Below, one piece after another: positions 1 to 7,374 of a stretch of 13,519 nt of DNA (position 1 is the stretch's first letter; each line of letters starts with the position of its first letter). Origin of the DNA: Chitinophagaceae bacterium (GTDB lineage Bacteria; Bacteroidota; Bacteroidia; Chitinophagales; Chitinophagaceae); assembly GCA_947472635.1 (NCBI GenBank), contig CANJDY010000034.1, positions 1 through 13,519 of the forward strand, read 5' to 3'. Position numbers and translations under genes: made by a program. The notes below the pieces were generated by a model, which saw only the letters and a list, made by a program, of their open reading frames with translations, was not told the DNA's origin and did no database searches.

Positions 1-90
1 ATCGTAAAAGGTTGGTTAAAATGAAAATACGCCAATTGCAATAACCAATCGAAGTTGCGCAATTGTCTAGCAATCATTTATTTTTGCAGA

Positions 91-702
91 ATGGAAATAC
101 TGCCAATTGATGTAAAGAATATACTCGGTCTTCAATTACCCTCCGACCCCCGATGGGTAAACCTTGCCGAAATGCAATTGGAGGAAATATTGACCGATCA
201 TGCCTACTGCGAGCAAAAGGCAGCTACCACCTGCATTACACTGATTCAGCGATACTCTGACAAAGAAAAGCTGGTGAACGAACTAAGTCCAATCGTAACC
301 GAAGAATGGGGGCACTTTCGGATGGTGCTGGCAGAACTACACAAAAGAAAATTAACATTGGGTAAACAGAGAAAGGATGTGTATGTAAACAAACTAATTG
401 AATTTCAAAAAAAAGGTGGCAGTCCGGATGAGCGTATGCTAGACCATTTATTAACGATGGCATTAATAGAAGCTCGTAGTTGCGAGCGTTTTAAACGATT
501 GAGCGAAGGTTTAGATGATGCCTATATGAGGAGATTTTACAGGCGATTTATGGAAAGCGAAGCAGGGCACTATACGCTTTTTATTGAACTCTGTGATACG
601 TACTTTCCCAAAACCAAAGTAAGAAAACGATGGAAAGAATGGCTCGAATACGAAAGAAAAGTAATGGATGAAATAGACATACGAGGTGACAGAATTCATT
701 AA
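91..702 (+). CDS. miaE: tRNA-(ms2io6A)-hydroxylase (MiaE family)
   Basis: This non-haem diiron monooxygenase hydroxylates the isoprenyl group of ms2i6A at position 37 of tRNAs that read U-starting codons. It acts after MiaA and MiaB, which are not in this window, and requires oxygen. The 203-residue protein shows the ferritin-like ligand set in order: E41 in DHAYCEQKA, E72xxH75 in EEWGHF, E127 in IEARSCERF, and E157xxH160 in ESEAGH. EARSCERF is a hallmark of the family. I chose the ATG at 91; the frame also extends to a TTG at 55, but those 12 extra residues do not look like the family N-terminus. The gene seems to stand alone, because the next gene lies on the opposite strand and converges on it. 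A TATTTTTG sequence at 79-86 resembles a -7 promoter box but lies too close to this ATG for a normal leader. Confidence 0.93.
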   Translation: MEILPIDVKNILGLQLPSDPRWVNLAEMQLEEILTDHAYCEQKAATTCITLIQRYSDKEKLVNELSPIVTEEWGHFRMVLAELHKRKLTLGKQRKDVYVNKLIEFQKKGGSPDERMLDHLLTMALIEARSCERFKRLSEGLDDAYMRRFYRRFMESEAGHYTLFIELCDTYFPKTKVRKRWKEWLEYERKVMDEIDIRGDRIH

Positions 703-767
703 GCTACCCTAGTACTAAGCCCCAACGATGGAACAGCAACAAGATATAAAATAAATATTTTTGCTTC

Positions 768-1739
768 TTACCCCTGAAAGTAAGCCCTCTCTTCTTCGAA
801 ATTAATATAAGGATACCGTTTGCTTAACTGCAATAGCTTTTCCAAATGAGAGTGTAAAAATTTTTTATGCAATGCCGAACTGGGGTGAAATGGCTTGTGG
901 CTTCTTGCCGAATTGATGATATTAATTTCTTTCATTAATTTTTGTGTATCCTCATCAATGCAGGCGGGCACAAATTTTTCCCATACATAATTGGTAGCAG
1001 CATAATTAGGGTGAACCATGTCTTCAGCATAGAATCGATAATCCCGCAAATCATCTATCACCAGTTCAAAGGCAGGGAAATAAAAAACGCCATCTCTAGT
1101 ATCAGTTAAATGATGAACTGCCTGAATCAAGGCTGCCTTGCTGCGATTATTTTCTACAAAACCATCTCTTAAATGTCGGACAGGGCTAACAGTAAAAATT
1201 ATTTTAGCAGCCGGATTCACGCTCAATAATTCATCGAGCATATTGGTAAAAGCTGCAACAACTTGCTCCACACGTAGCAGTGTTTTACTGAATTTATCGG
1301 TTGGCACCTTGTGACAATTAGCCACCACCTGCCGATTTTCCAGTTCATACACAAAAGCCGAACCTAGCGTTATGAAAATCCAGTCTGCTTTTACAATAAA
1401 ATTGCTGGCTTCCTGTGCAGCTTCATGGATACCCTGCAAACAGATTGTTTTGTCGGGATGGGAAAAACGGCTATGGTGCTCCCAACTATTCCAGCATTCA
1501 TTTTGGTAAAACAGGTCCTCCCCTGTAATAGGTTGATTTGAAATATAGGATTGAAGTGATTTTGCGATACTGATAGGATTGAATAAAATTCCATTCGGAT
1601 TTTCCAATACAGTAAACTTATGCTGCTTGAGTTTTGTAGCGATATTCTCCGTAAAACAGGACCCTATCAACAATAATTTATCAGTATGACGAATTGGTGC
1701 TGCATTTTTTTTGGGTGTAAAGGCTAAATGGAAATCCAT
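768..1739 (-). CDS. GSCFA domain-containing protein (SGNH-clan hydrolase-like)
   Basis: This 323-residue protein belongs to the GSCFA family (Pfam PF08885), which is placed in the SGNH/GDSL hydrolase clan. The diagnostic block is near the N-terminus, LLIGSCFTENIA, with the presumed nucleophile at S27. A second block, FITLGSAFVYE, follows at about residues 120-130, then a VSPVRHLRDG segment typical of the family. D240-M-V-H243 near the C-terminal third matches the SGNH DxxH Asp/His pair. No signal peptide is evident, so it is probably cytoplasmic. The physiological substrate of GSCFA proteins is not established as far as I know; an esterase or acyl-transfer role is an inference from the fold. 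It is divergent from the SGNH hydrolase gene starting at 1905 and converges on miaE, with 65 bp between the two stops. The family assignment is firm and the function is unknown. Confidence 0.88.
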   Translation of the reverse strand: MDFHLAFTPKKNAAPIRHTDKLLLIGSCFTENIATKLKQHKFTVLENPNGILFNPISIAKSLQSYISNQPITGEDLFYQNECWNSWEHHSRFSHPDKTICLQGIHEAAQEASNFIVKADWIFITLGSAFVYELENRQVVANCHKVPTDKFSKTLLRVEQVVAAFTNMLDELLSVNPAAKIIFTVSPVRHLRDGFVENNRSKAALIQAVHHLTDTRDGVFYFPAFELVIDDLRDYRFYAEDMVHPNYAATNYVWEKFVPACIDEDTQKLMKEINIINSARSHKPFHPSSALHKKFLHSHLEKLLQLSKRYPYINFEEERAYFQG

Positions 1740-1904
1740 ATTTATATTCTATTCACACGAATTTACAGCAATGTTTTTTAATGAAGAGAATAAGTAAAAA
1801 ATGCCGACATTTAAACAAAATTATCAGGGGAGTTATTGTCGACTGTGCGAACGATTGCACTTAGTAACAATAGCGACATCATTTTTTAACTCAAATTACA
1901 CCGA

Positions 1905-2729
1905 ATGAAAAAATTGGCAATCTTGATTGTTACGATAGCAATCGCTAGTTCCTTCTCCCGAAAAGAAATTACCTGGGTAGCAATAGGTGATTCCATCACT
2001 TATTTAAATGAGCATCCCAACGAAACGGGTAATCGAATAACCAAAGGATATATGACAAGGGTAGTTGAAAAGCTTCCTCATGTAAAGTATGTTAACCAGG
2101 GTCACAATGGCTGGACATCGGGAAACATTGCAGAAAATATCGAAAAAATTGGGATTCCTCCAGCGGATGTGTATTCTGTATTGTTGGGTACCAATGATTG
2201 GTGGCAAGGACGACCAATTGGAACGCTGGCAGATTATCAAAATAATACGGGCTATAAAACACTTGCTGGAGCTTACCGCATTCTCATCAATAAGATTCGC
2301 AGCTTGAATAAAGAAGCTAAAATCATTTTGATTACTCCTATGCAGCGGGGAGACTTTGTATACCTGAATAACATGAAAAACAATGCGTACGGTTCCTACA
2401 AAGAAAAGCAGGGGCAAATGCTTGCTCAATTCGCAGGCGCCATTGATTCCATCGCTCGATACGAACATTTTGCACTCGTTGACCTTTACCAAACAAGAAG
2501 TTTACGCCAAGAAAAAATGGTAAAATACAAGCGCTTAAAAGAACCCATCTCAGGTTACTATAAAAACTACCCTTACCCGTCCTTTATTGGAATTCCTTTT
2601 AATCCAGCAACAGATGACTATCCCTACCCCGTTGATGCAATCGATATAACCTACGATGGGCTCCATCCTTCTGATAAAGGATATTCCATCATAGCCAATA
2701 TGCTAGTAAAAGAGTTAAAGAAGTTTTAG
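1905..2729 (+). CDS. secreted SGNH/GDSL hydrolase
   Basis: This 274-residue protein has a short hydrophobic N-terminus (about residues 1-18, starting MKKLAIL), which suggests export. The SGNH blocks are all present: block I AIGDSITY with nucleophile S30, block II with G66 in NQGHNGW, block III GTND with N97, and block V D251-G-L-H254 in YDGLHPSDKGY. The catalytic apparatus therefore looks intact. Members of this superfamily hydrolyse esters, including acetyl groups on polysaccharides and lipids; the substrate cannot be read from this sequence. The stretch at about residues 205-245 is rich in Tyr and Pro (YYKNYPYPSF, DDYPYPV) and may be a loop near the active site. There are no carbohydrate-utilisation genes nearby to suggest a glycan substrate. 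A hairpin terminator follows the gene. Confidence 0.9.
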   Translation: MKKLAILIVTIAIASSFSRKEITWVAIGDSITYLNEHPNETGNRITKGYMTRVVEKLPHVKYVNQGHNGWTSGNIAENIEKIGIPPADVYSVLLGTNDWWQGRPIGTLADYQNNTGYKTLAGAYRILINKIRSLNKEAKIILITPMQRGDFVYLNNMKNNAYGSYKEKQGQMLAQFAGAIDSIARYEHFALVDLYQTRSLRQEKMVKYKRLKEPISGYYKNYPYPSFIGIPFNPATDDYPYPVDAIDITYDGLHPSDKGYSIIANMLVKELKKF

Positions 2730-2746
2730 TACGCTCCAGAGAGTTT

Positions 2747-2831
2747 TCTATGTAATTAATTAACTATTGGAATACATAGATAGGATGTTTAAAACTAAAA
2801 AGGCAGCCTGCTGAAAACAAGCTGCCTTTTT
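2747..2831. terminator. bidirectional rho-independent terminator between convergent genes
   Basis: The arms AAAAAGGCAGC (2797-2807) and GCTGCCTTTTT (2821-2831) are perfectly complementary over 11 bp, with a 13-nt loop. A U-rich tract follows on either strand. It can serve both the SGNH hydrolase gene on + and the TPR-like gene on -. A second, weaker stem, TCTATGTA (2747-2754) with TACATAGA (2773-2780), lies just after the SGNH stop codon. Confidence 0.85.
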
Positions 2832-2847
2832 AAATAATTAAAATAAT

Positions 2848-4116
2848 TTATTCCAGTTCTTTGATCTTAGCATCATAAATAGCTATTTTTTCGGTATCTT
2901 TTTTAACCTCATAAATATTTTTTAAAATCACGAGCGACTGTTTACAGTTTATCTTTTCGGAACTTTTGGGTTTAGTAATTGCAGCAAACAATGAAACCGC
3001 AGCTTCTGCAAAAGGTATCGCCTGGGCCATGGTTAGATCTGACTGAGCCTGTATTTGCTTCTTCTTTTTTAAATCTTCTGGCTTAACCCCTTTCAATTTC
3101 CTAGCTTCTTCCGAAATGTCAATGGAATTGTTATAATAAAAATTGGCTAATAAGAAATTGGCTTCGAAGGTGTTTTTGATATTAATGGCTTTTTGCATCA
3201 CCTCTGGTAATTTATTTTTATACTCAGTAGTATTGGTATTCTGCATCGAATCTGAATAGATGTAGCGATAAAGTTCCACCCCATAATTATAGGGTAATGT
3301 GTAATTACCTGGAAGCTTTACCATCAACTCTTCATACCTCGAAAAAATCTCAGGTTTTCCTATTCCTTCAGTAGCTTCTTCGATTTGCATAGCAGTCCAA
3401 TATTCAATATTATTGGGGTACAATTTTTTTCCCTTTGCAATGATTTCTTCGAAAGCTACCTTATTTTTTTTATTTCTGTAACGCTCTGCCAATACTTGGT
3501 AAGCATCTATATACTGTTGATCTGAAATGTCTGCATCCGTTATTTTCTTGTAATATTCAGCCGCATCATCTACCATTTTTGCCTCTGAAGCAGCAATGGC
3601 AGAATATAAAGTCAACATCGTGTCGAGGGCAGAAAATTTAAAGCCATTGTTACCAATTAGGTGATTGGAGGCTATATAATCATGTATTTCCAAAGCTTTT
3701 TTGAAATTATCAAATGCGGAAGCAGGATCCTTGGCGAGATAGGCTTTTACCCCCAAATCAGAATAATAGCCAACATACAAGTCATAAATGTAAGAATTAT
3801 TCCTTTCCTCCAGTAGGGTCGACTTAGGATCTAATTCACGGTATTTTTTTAATGCCGCAAAAGCAGTTGCCTTCATTTCGCCACTTTGAATGGCCGATTT
3901 GGTAGAATCCTTTGACGCCTCATTATAAAATACCCCCTTATAAAACCACCCTTCTGGTTTTAAGACATTTTTTGGGACAGTCAAAAATTTATCCACGGCA
4001 TCTTTTCCTTTTTGCGTTTGCCCGAGAACACTGTAGTTTCTAATGTCTTTAATATCCTGTGCTTCAAGGGAGAATACCACTGAAGAAAAAAGAACTAAAA
4101 AGAAAAACTTAGTCAT
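2848..4116 (-). CDS. secreted TPR-like repeat protein of unknown function
   Basis: This 422-residue protein starts with a clear signal peptide (residues 1-19; likely cleavage after LEA, before QDIKD), so it is exported to the periplasm or outer membrane. The rest is alpha-helical and contains TPR-like helix pairs. One covers about residues 118-145, where a GVKAYLAKD segment leads into FDNFKKALEIHD. Another covers about residues 182-232, with EYYKKI, YQVLAERYRNKK and KKLYPN. I recognise no enzymatic motif. Such repeats usually mediate protein-protein contacts. Lysine and glutamate are abundant, especially in a charged stretch LKKKKQ in the C-terminal third. It is divergent from dnaG, and a good TTTG/TACCTTTG promoter lies directly upstream. 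I do not recognise a named family, and the association with dnaG is probably only positional. Confidence 0.8.
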   Translation of the reverse strand: MTKFFFLVLFSSVVFSLEAQDIKDIRNYSVLGQTQKGKDAVDKFLTVPKNVLKPEGWFYKGVFYNEASKDSTKSAIQSGEMKATAFAALKKYRELDPKSTLLEERNNSYIYDLYVGYYSDLGVKAYLAKDPASAFDNFKKALEIHDYIASNHLIGNNGFKFSALDTMLTLYSAIAASEAKMVDDAAEYYKKITDADISDQQYIDAYQVLAERYRNKKNKVAFEEIIAKGKKLYPNNIEYWTAMQIEEATEGIGKPEIFSRYEELMVKLPGNYTLPYNYGVELYRYIYSDSMQNTNTTEYKNKLPEVMQKAINIKNTFEANFLLANFYYNNSIDISEEARKLKGVKPEDLKKKKQIQAQSDLTMAQAIPFAEAAVSLFAAITKPKSSEKINCKQSLVILKNIYEVKKDTEKIAIYDAKIKELE

Positions 4117-4135
4117 TTTATTATATTTTAGGTGA

Positions 4136-4164
4136 CAAAGGTATTAGTTTGTTCCTAATTCAAA
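4136..4164 (-). promoter_or_regulatory. Bacteroidetes-type promoter for the TPR-like gene
   Basis: Read on the - strand, there is a TTTG at 4164-4161 (-33 element), a 17-nt spacer, and TACCTTTG at 4143-4136. The latter is a perfect match to the Bacteroidetes -7 box TAnnTTTG. The box ends 19 nt before the ATG, which implies a very short leader, as is common in this phylum. Confidence 0.6.
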
Positions 4165-4267
4165 TTCAATCAGCGTTAAAATTTCGCAAATCTGCTTCAA
4201 ATTGATTAAAATACCCCCCATTCAGTAAAATTTAGGGGGAGGATAGCGTATGGCTGTTAACATTTGG

Positions 4268-4275
4268 TACATTTG
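4268..4275 (+). promoter_or_regulatory. candidate -7 promoter box for dnaG
   Basis: TACATTTG matches TAnnTTTG exactly and lies 27 nt before the TTG start of dnaG. No convincing TTG -33 element is seen at the expected distance. An imperfect dyad, with six C at 4214-4219 and five G at 4235-4239, lies just upstream and could be an operator. Confidence 0.45.
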
Positions 4276-4302
4276 CCCCAAACAGACATCCGATTTAAAT
4301 AA

Positions 4303-6246
4303 TTGATATCACAAAATACCATACAACAGATCCTCAGCAGGATTGACATTATTGACATTATTGGCTCCTTTATTAAATTAAAAAAAAGAGGCACTAGTTA
4401 TTTAGGGTTATGCCCATTTCACAATGAGAAGTCACCTTCCTTTACGGTATCCCCAGCAAAGGAGATATACAAATGCTTTGGTTGTGGACGCAGTGGCAAT
4501 AGCATCGGCTTTTTGATGGAGCATGAAAAATACAGTTATGTGGAAGCCCTTCGCTGGCTTGCTCAGAAGTACAATGTTGATGTAGAGGAAACAGAAACCA
4601 CCCCCGAGCAAAAATTGCAGCAACTTAGTGCCGATAGCTTATTTATCATCAATGGCTTTGCACAAAAATTTTTCAGTGACTATTTATTCAATAATGAAGA
4701 TGGGCAGGATATTGGATTAAGCTACTTAAAGCAACGGGGGTTTAGAGAAGAAATTATTAAGAAATTTCAATTGGGCTTTAACCCCGAGGGGCGAGACAAT
4801 TTTGCCCAGGCAGCTATTAATGCACAATACAATGTGGAATTGCTACAAAAAAGCGGACTGGTAGCTATTCGAGATGAAAAGCCTGTAGATAATTACCGTG
4901 GGAGAATTATTTTTCCGATCCACAATCAAAGTGGTAAAGTGTTGGGCTTTGGTGCCCGGATTTTAAAAACAAATGATCGTGCACCCAAATACATCAACAC
5001 CCCAGAGAATGAAATTTATGTAAAAAGTAAAATTTTATATGGCAGCTATTTTGCAAGAATGGCCATTGACAAAGCGGATGAGTGTTTATTAGTAGAAGGC
5101 TATACGGATGTGGTATCGCTTCACCAAGCAGGTATTGAAAATGTAGTCGCCAGCGGAGGCACCTCCCTTACCCCTGACCAGCTTAGATTGGTAAAAAAAT
5201 ACACCAATAACCTAACCATTATTTATGATGGCGATAGTGCCGGTATCAAAGCCGCACTTCGGGGACTCGACCTCGCACTGGAGGAAAGTCTCAATGTAAA
5301 GCTTGTGCTGATACCTGACAAAGAAGATCCAGATAGTTATGTCAATAAAGTGGGTCCCGCCGCCTTCTCCCAATTTGTGGCGGAAAACAAAAAAGATTTT
5401 ATACTTTTTCAATTGGGGGTAATGCTTCAGGATGCAGGTGCGGACAGCAATAAAAAATCGGCAGTAGTCAACCAAGTAGCTGAAACCATCTCCAAAATTA
5501 ATAAGGCAGAAGATTTTACTAAGCAACAGGATTATATCAAACAATGCGCAGAACTGCTTAAAATTGAAGAAACCGGATTGCATGCATTGGTTAATAAATT
5601 TATCCGCGAAAAAGTAAACAAAGAAGAATCTAGGACCAGCCGCGAATCGGCCAATCAGCCTACAGTAGACAATAGCCAACCTTTTGAAATAAAAGATGAT
5701 GCCGTAGCATTACTCTATAAAGATGAACCGCACGAAAGGGCAATGGTTAGAAGTTTACTTGAATTCGGACTCAAACAATGGGATGAACAGCAGCGAGTAG
5801 CAGATCATGTATTTACAGAAATTGCAGAAAATCAACTAGAAGAACTTATCGACAATAAAAACCTAATTACCCTAATCAAAACCTACAAAACCTGGTATGA
5901 TGAAGGATTAGAACCAACTGCTAAGACTTTTACTTACCACGAAGACAACGTACTGCGTCAGCTGGCCATTCAAGTAATGGACTACGATCATGAAATAAGT
6001 CCAAATTGGAAGGAAGTATATGAGGGTAAAATTGAAAGCCGGGAAGATCTTTACAAAGAGGAAGTATTCAGCACCATAAATTACCTTAAACTGAGAAAGA
6101 TAAAAAGGCTAATGGACGAAAATCAACGAGACCTTGAAAAAACACAGGTAGCTGAAGAACAGATGGTTTTACTACAGATACACCAGCACTTAAAACAAAT
6201 GGAAATTGACTTAACTAAGATACTAGGAACAGTTATATTTCGATAA
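4303..6246 (+). CDS. dnaG: DNA primase DnaG
   Basis: This enzyme synthesises RNA primers for lagging-strand replication and works with the replicative helicase DnaB. It is 647 residues, normal for the family. The N-terminal zinc-binding domain has C37-P-F-H40 and C58-F-G-C61. The RNA-polymerase core includes the basic segment around KYINTPENE and KSKILYG. The TOPRIM domain has E265 in LLVEGYTDV, and D309-G-D311-S-A-G in IIYDGDSAG. The C-terminal part, from about residue 430, is poorly conserved and should be the helicase-interacting region. The start is TTG at 4303. An in-frame TAA at 4300-4302 directly precedes it, so no upstream extension is possible, and MISQNTIQQILSRIDI matches the usual DnaG N-terminus. 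It is probably the first gene of a cluster with the three small genes downstream (gap 37 bp to the next). Confidence 0.97.
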   Translation: MISQNTIQQILSRIDIIDIIGSFIKLKKRGTSYLGLCPFHNEKSPSFTVSPAKEIYKCFGCGRSGNSIGFLMEHEKYSYVEALRWLAQKYNVDVEETETTPEQKLQQLSADSLFIINGFAQKFFSDYLFNNEDGQDIGLSYLKQRGFREEIIKKFQLGFNPEGRDNFAQAAINAQYNVELLQKSGLVAIRDEKPVDNYRGRIIFPIHNQSGKVLGFGARILKTNDRAPKYINTPENEIYVKSKILYGSYFARMAIDKADECLLVEGYTDVVSLHQAGIENVVASGGTSLTPDQLRLVKKYTNNLTIIYDGDSAGIKAALRGLDLALEESLNVKLVLIPDKEDPDSYVNKVGPAAFSQFVAENKKDFILFQLGVMLQDAGADSNKKSAVVNQVAETISKINKAEDFTKQQDYIKQCAELLKIEETGLHALVNKFIREKVNKEESRTSRESANQPTVDNSQPFEIKDDAVALLYKDEPHERAMVRSLLEFGLKQWDEQQRVADHVFTEIAENQLEELIDNKNLITLIKTYKTWYDEGLEPTAKTFTYHEDNVLRQLAIQVMDYDHEISPNWKEVYEGKIESREDLYKEEVFSTINYLKLRKIKRLMDENQRDLEKTQVAEEQMVLLQIHQHLKQMEIDLTKILGTVIFR

Positions 6247-6283
6247 TTTATTATAAAAAATCACTTCTTAAAAAAGGCATGCC

Positions 6284-6556
6284 ATGTTAAGCAATAATGA
6301 TATTTTAAAAAAACTTAGGGTAGCCCTTTCGCTGCGAAACGATGATATTATAAAAATACTTGCTTTAGTTGATTTTGAAATGACCAAGGGGGCTTTGGGG
6401 GACCTATTCAGAAATGAGGACCAACCCGGATATGTAGAGGCAGGAGATCAAGTACTGCGCAATTTTTTAAATGGATTGATCATTTACAAGCGAGGAAGGC
6501 TACCAGATAACAGGAACATTGCAAAAGAAGGAGAAGAAGATTCTATAAAAGAATAA
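6284..6556 (+). CDS. DUF1456 family protein, single-domain (YehS-like)
   Basis: This 90-residue protein matches the DUF1456 family (PF07308), whose E. coli member is YehS. The N-terminal region shows the pattern MLSNNDILKKLRVALSLRND followed by ALVDFEMTKG. It continues with LGDLFRNEDQPGY and VLRNFLNGLIIYKRG. YehS-type proteins are, as I recall, about 150 residues with two copies of the domain. This one has a single copy and a short acidic/lysine tail (EEGEEDSIKE). The function is not established. The gene lies 37 bp after dnaG and 12 bp before the DUF2752 gene, so it is probably co-transcribed with both. The stop codon is clean and nothing suggests a frameshifted second half downstream. Confidence 0.82.
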   Translation: MLSNNDILKKLRVALSLRNDDIIKILALVDFEMTKGALGDLFRNEDQPGYVEAGDQVLRNFLNGLIIYKRGRLPDNRNIAKEGEEDSIKE

Positions 6557-6568
6557 CCTACACGATAC

Positions 6569-6907
6569 ATGAATTTATCCTCTGTATTTCTACACTTAAA
6601 AAAAAAGATTGGGGGAAACCTGGAAATTATTTTTTGGATTTCTGGAATGGTATTAATTTTTTTCATGAATACTGAATCAAACCAAGCTACGCTTTGTGTT
6701 TTCAGATTCATAGGATTCAATCACTGTCCTGGCTGTGGTATCGGTCACTCTATACACCATGCACTCCACTTTCAATTTTGGCAATCTTATCAATCACACT
6801 GGATGGGTCTGCCTGCAGTGGTAATTATTTTTTTTAGAATATACCAATTAGGCATCTTGAAATATCGAAAAATAAGCAACAAAAACCCCTTGCCTCACAA
6901 TCAATAA
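6569..6907 (+). CDS. DUF2752 family small membrane protein
   Basis: This 112-residue protein carries the DUF2752 signature C53-P-G-C56-G-I-G-H-S-I-H-H in the middle of the chain. Two hydrophobic segments flank it, at about residues 19-33 (IIFWISGMVLIFF) and 79-95 (MGLPAVVIIFFRIYQ). It is therefore expected to be an integral inner-membrane protein with a Cys/His-rich segment at or near the membrane face. The two conserved cysteines and the histidines could bind a metal or form a redox pair; that is an inference. The molecular role of the family is not known to me. It starts 12 bp after the DUF1456 stop and is followed 20 to 53 bp later by a TM2-domain gene. As I recall, DUF2752 and TM2 genes often occur together in Bacteroidetes. 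Confidence 0.85.
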   Translation: MNLSSVFLHLKKKIGGNLEIIFWISGMVLIFFMNTESNQATLCVFRFIGFNHCPGCGIGHSIHHALHFQFWQSYQSHWMGLPAVVIIFFRIYQLGILKYRKISNKNPLPHNQ

Positions 6908-6960
6908 TTTTTTTCATCAGCAATTAAATGGTATCTTTCAATAGTAGTAAACTCAACCTT

Positions 6961-7311
6961 ATGAACACTAATTTAATGATACAAATTCCGGCAATAGAAC
7001 AGGATGAATTATTTTTTCTGCAATCGATTACTGCCGGTTTGCAAGAGGATAAATTACAATTGTTCATTGCGGTCTATAATAGCAAGCGTAAAAAAAAGGA
7101 CACCATTCTACTTTGTTGCCTATTGGGATTTGTGGGAGCAAGCGGTATTCAACGCTTTGTGGTAGGACAAATAGGCATGGGTATCCTCTATTTTTTTACA
7201 GGGGGCCTCTGTTTGATTGGCACCATTGTAGACATCGTAAACCATAAGCAATTAGCCTTTGAGTTTAACCAGAAAATGGCAACAGAGTCAATGAGGATGG
7301 TGAATGGGTAA
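6961..7311 (+). CDS. TM2 domain-containing membrane protein
   Basis: This 116-residue protein has a soluble N-terminal half (residues 1-50) and a TM2 domain, two membrane helices joined by a short turn. The pattern is LLGFVGASGIQRFVVGQIG followed by ILYFFTGGLCLIGTIVDIV. The usual TM2 core G-x-H-R-F-Y reads G-I-Q-R-F-V here, so the His and Tyr positions are changed. The function of bacterial TM2 proteins is unsettled. I chose the ATG at 6961; an in-frame ATG at 6928 would add 11 residues and leave a 20-bp gap to the upstream gene. A third ATG at 6976 is also possible. The final four codons (M-V-N-G) and the stop lie inside an inverted repeat, so the C-terminus may have been shaped by a repeat insertion. 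Confidence 0.85.
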   Translation: MNTNLMIQIPAIEQDELFFLQSITAGLQEDKLQLFIAVYNSKRKKKDTILLCCLLGFVGASGIQRFVVGQIGMGILYFFTGGLCLIGTIVDIVNHKQLAFEFNQKMATESMRMVNG

Positions 7312-7358
7312 TCGGGAATAGATTTTAAATTACCTACGCAAGATTGCCCATTCACCAT
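7297..7358. repeat. inverted repeat overlapping the TM2 gene 3' end
   Basis: The left arm at 7297-7313 begins ATGGTGAATGGG. The right arm at 7342-7358 ends CCCATTCACCAT. They are complementary over 17 positions, with one T/G position that still pairs as U-G in RNA. The loop is 28 nt. A further partial copy, CCATTCACC, occurs at 7362-7370 as a direct repeat of 7348-7356. The structure sits between two convergent genes and may end transcription or protect mRNA 3' ends, although no U-tract follows. Confidence 0.7.
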
Positions 7359-7374
7359 TGACCATTCACCCTAT

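Noticed and set aside
12..65. Short dyads TTGGTTA/TAACCAA and CAATTGC/GCAATTG at the left edge
   Set aside because: The 7-bp arms are short, AT-rich and partly interleaved, so chance is a sufficient explanation.
79..86. TATTTTTG as a -7 promoter box for miaE
   Set aside because: It matches TAnnTTTG but ends only 4 nt before the ATG, so transcription would begin at or inside the start codon. Chance in an AT-rich leader is more likely.
55..90. N-terminal extension of miaE from a TTG
   Set aside because: The extra residues (MRNCLAIIYFCR) do not resemble the family N-terminus, and the ATG at 91 gives a normal MiaE length.
1816..1823. TAATTTTG on - as a promoter for the GSCFA gene
   Set aside because: The -7 match is present, but no TTG lies at the expected upstream distance and the box is 76 nt from the start codon.
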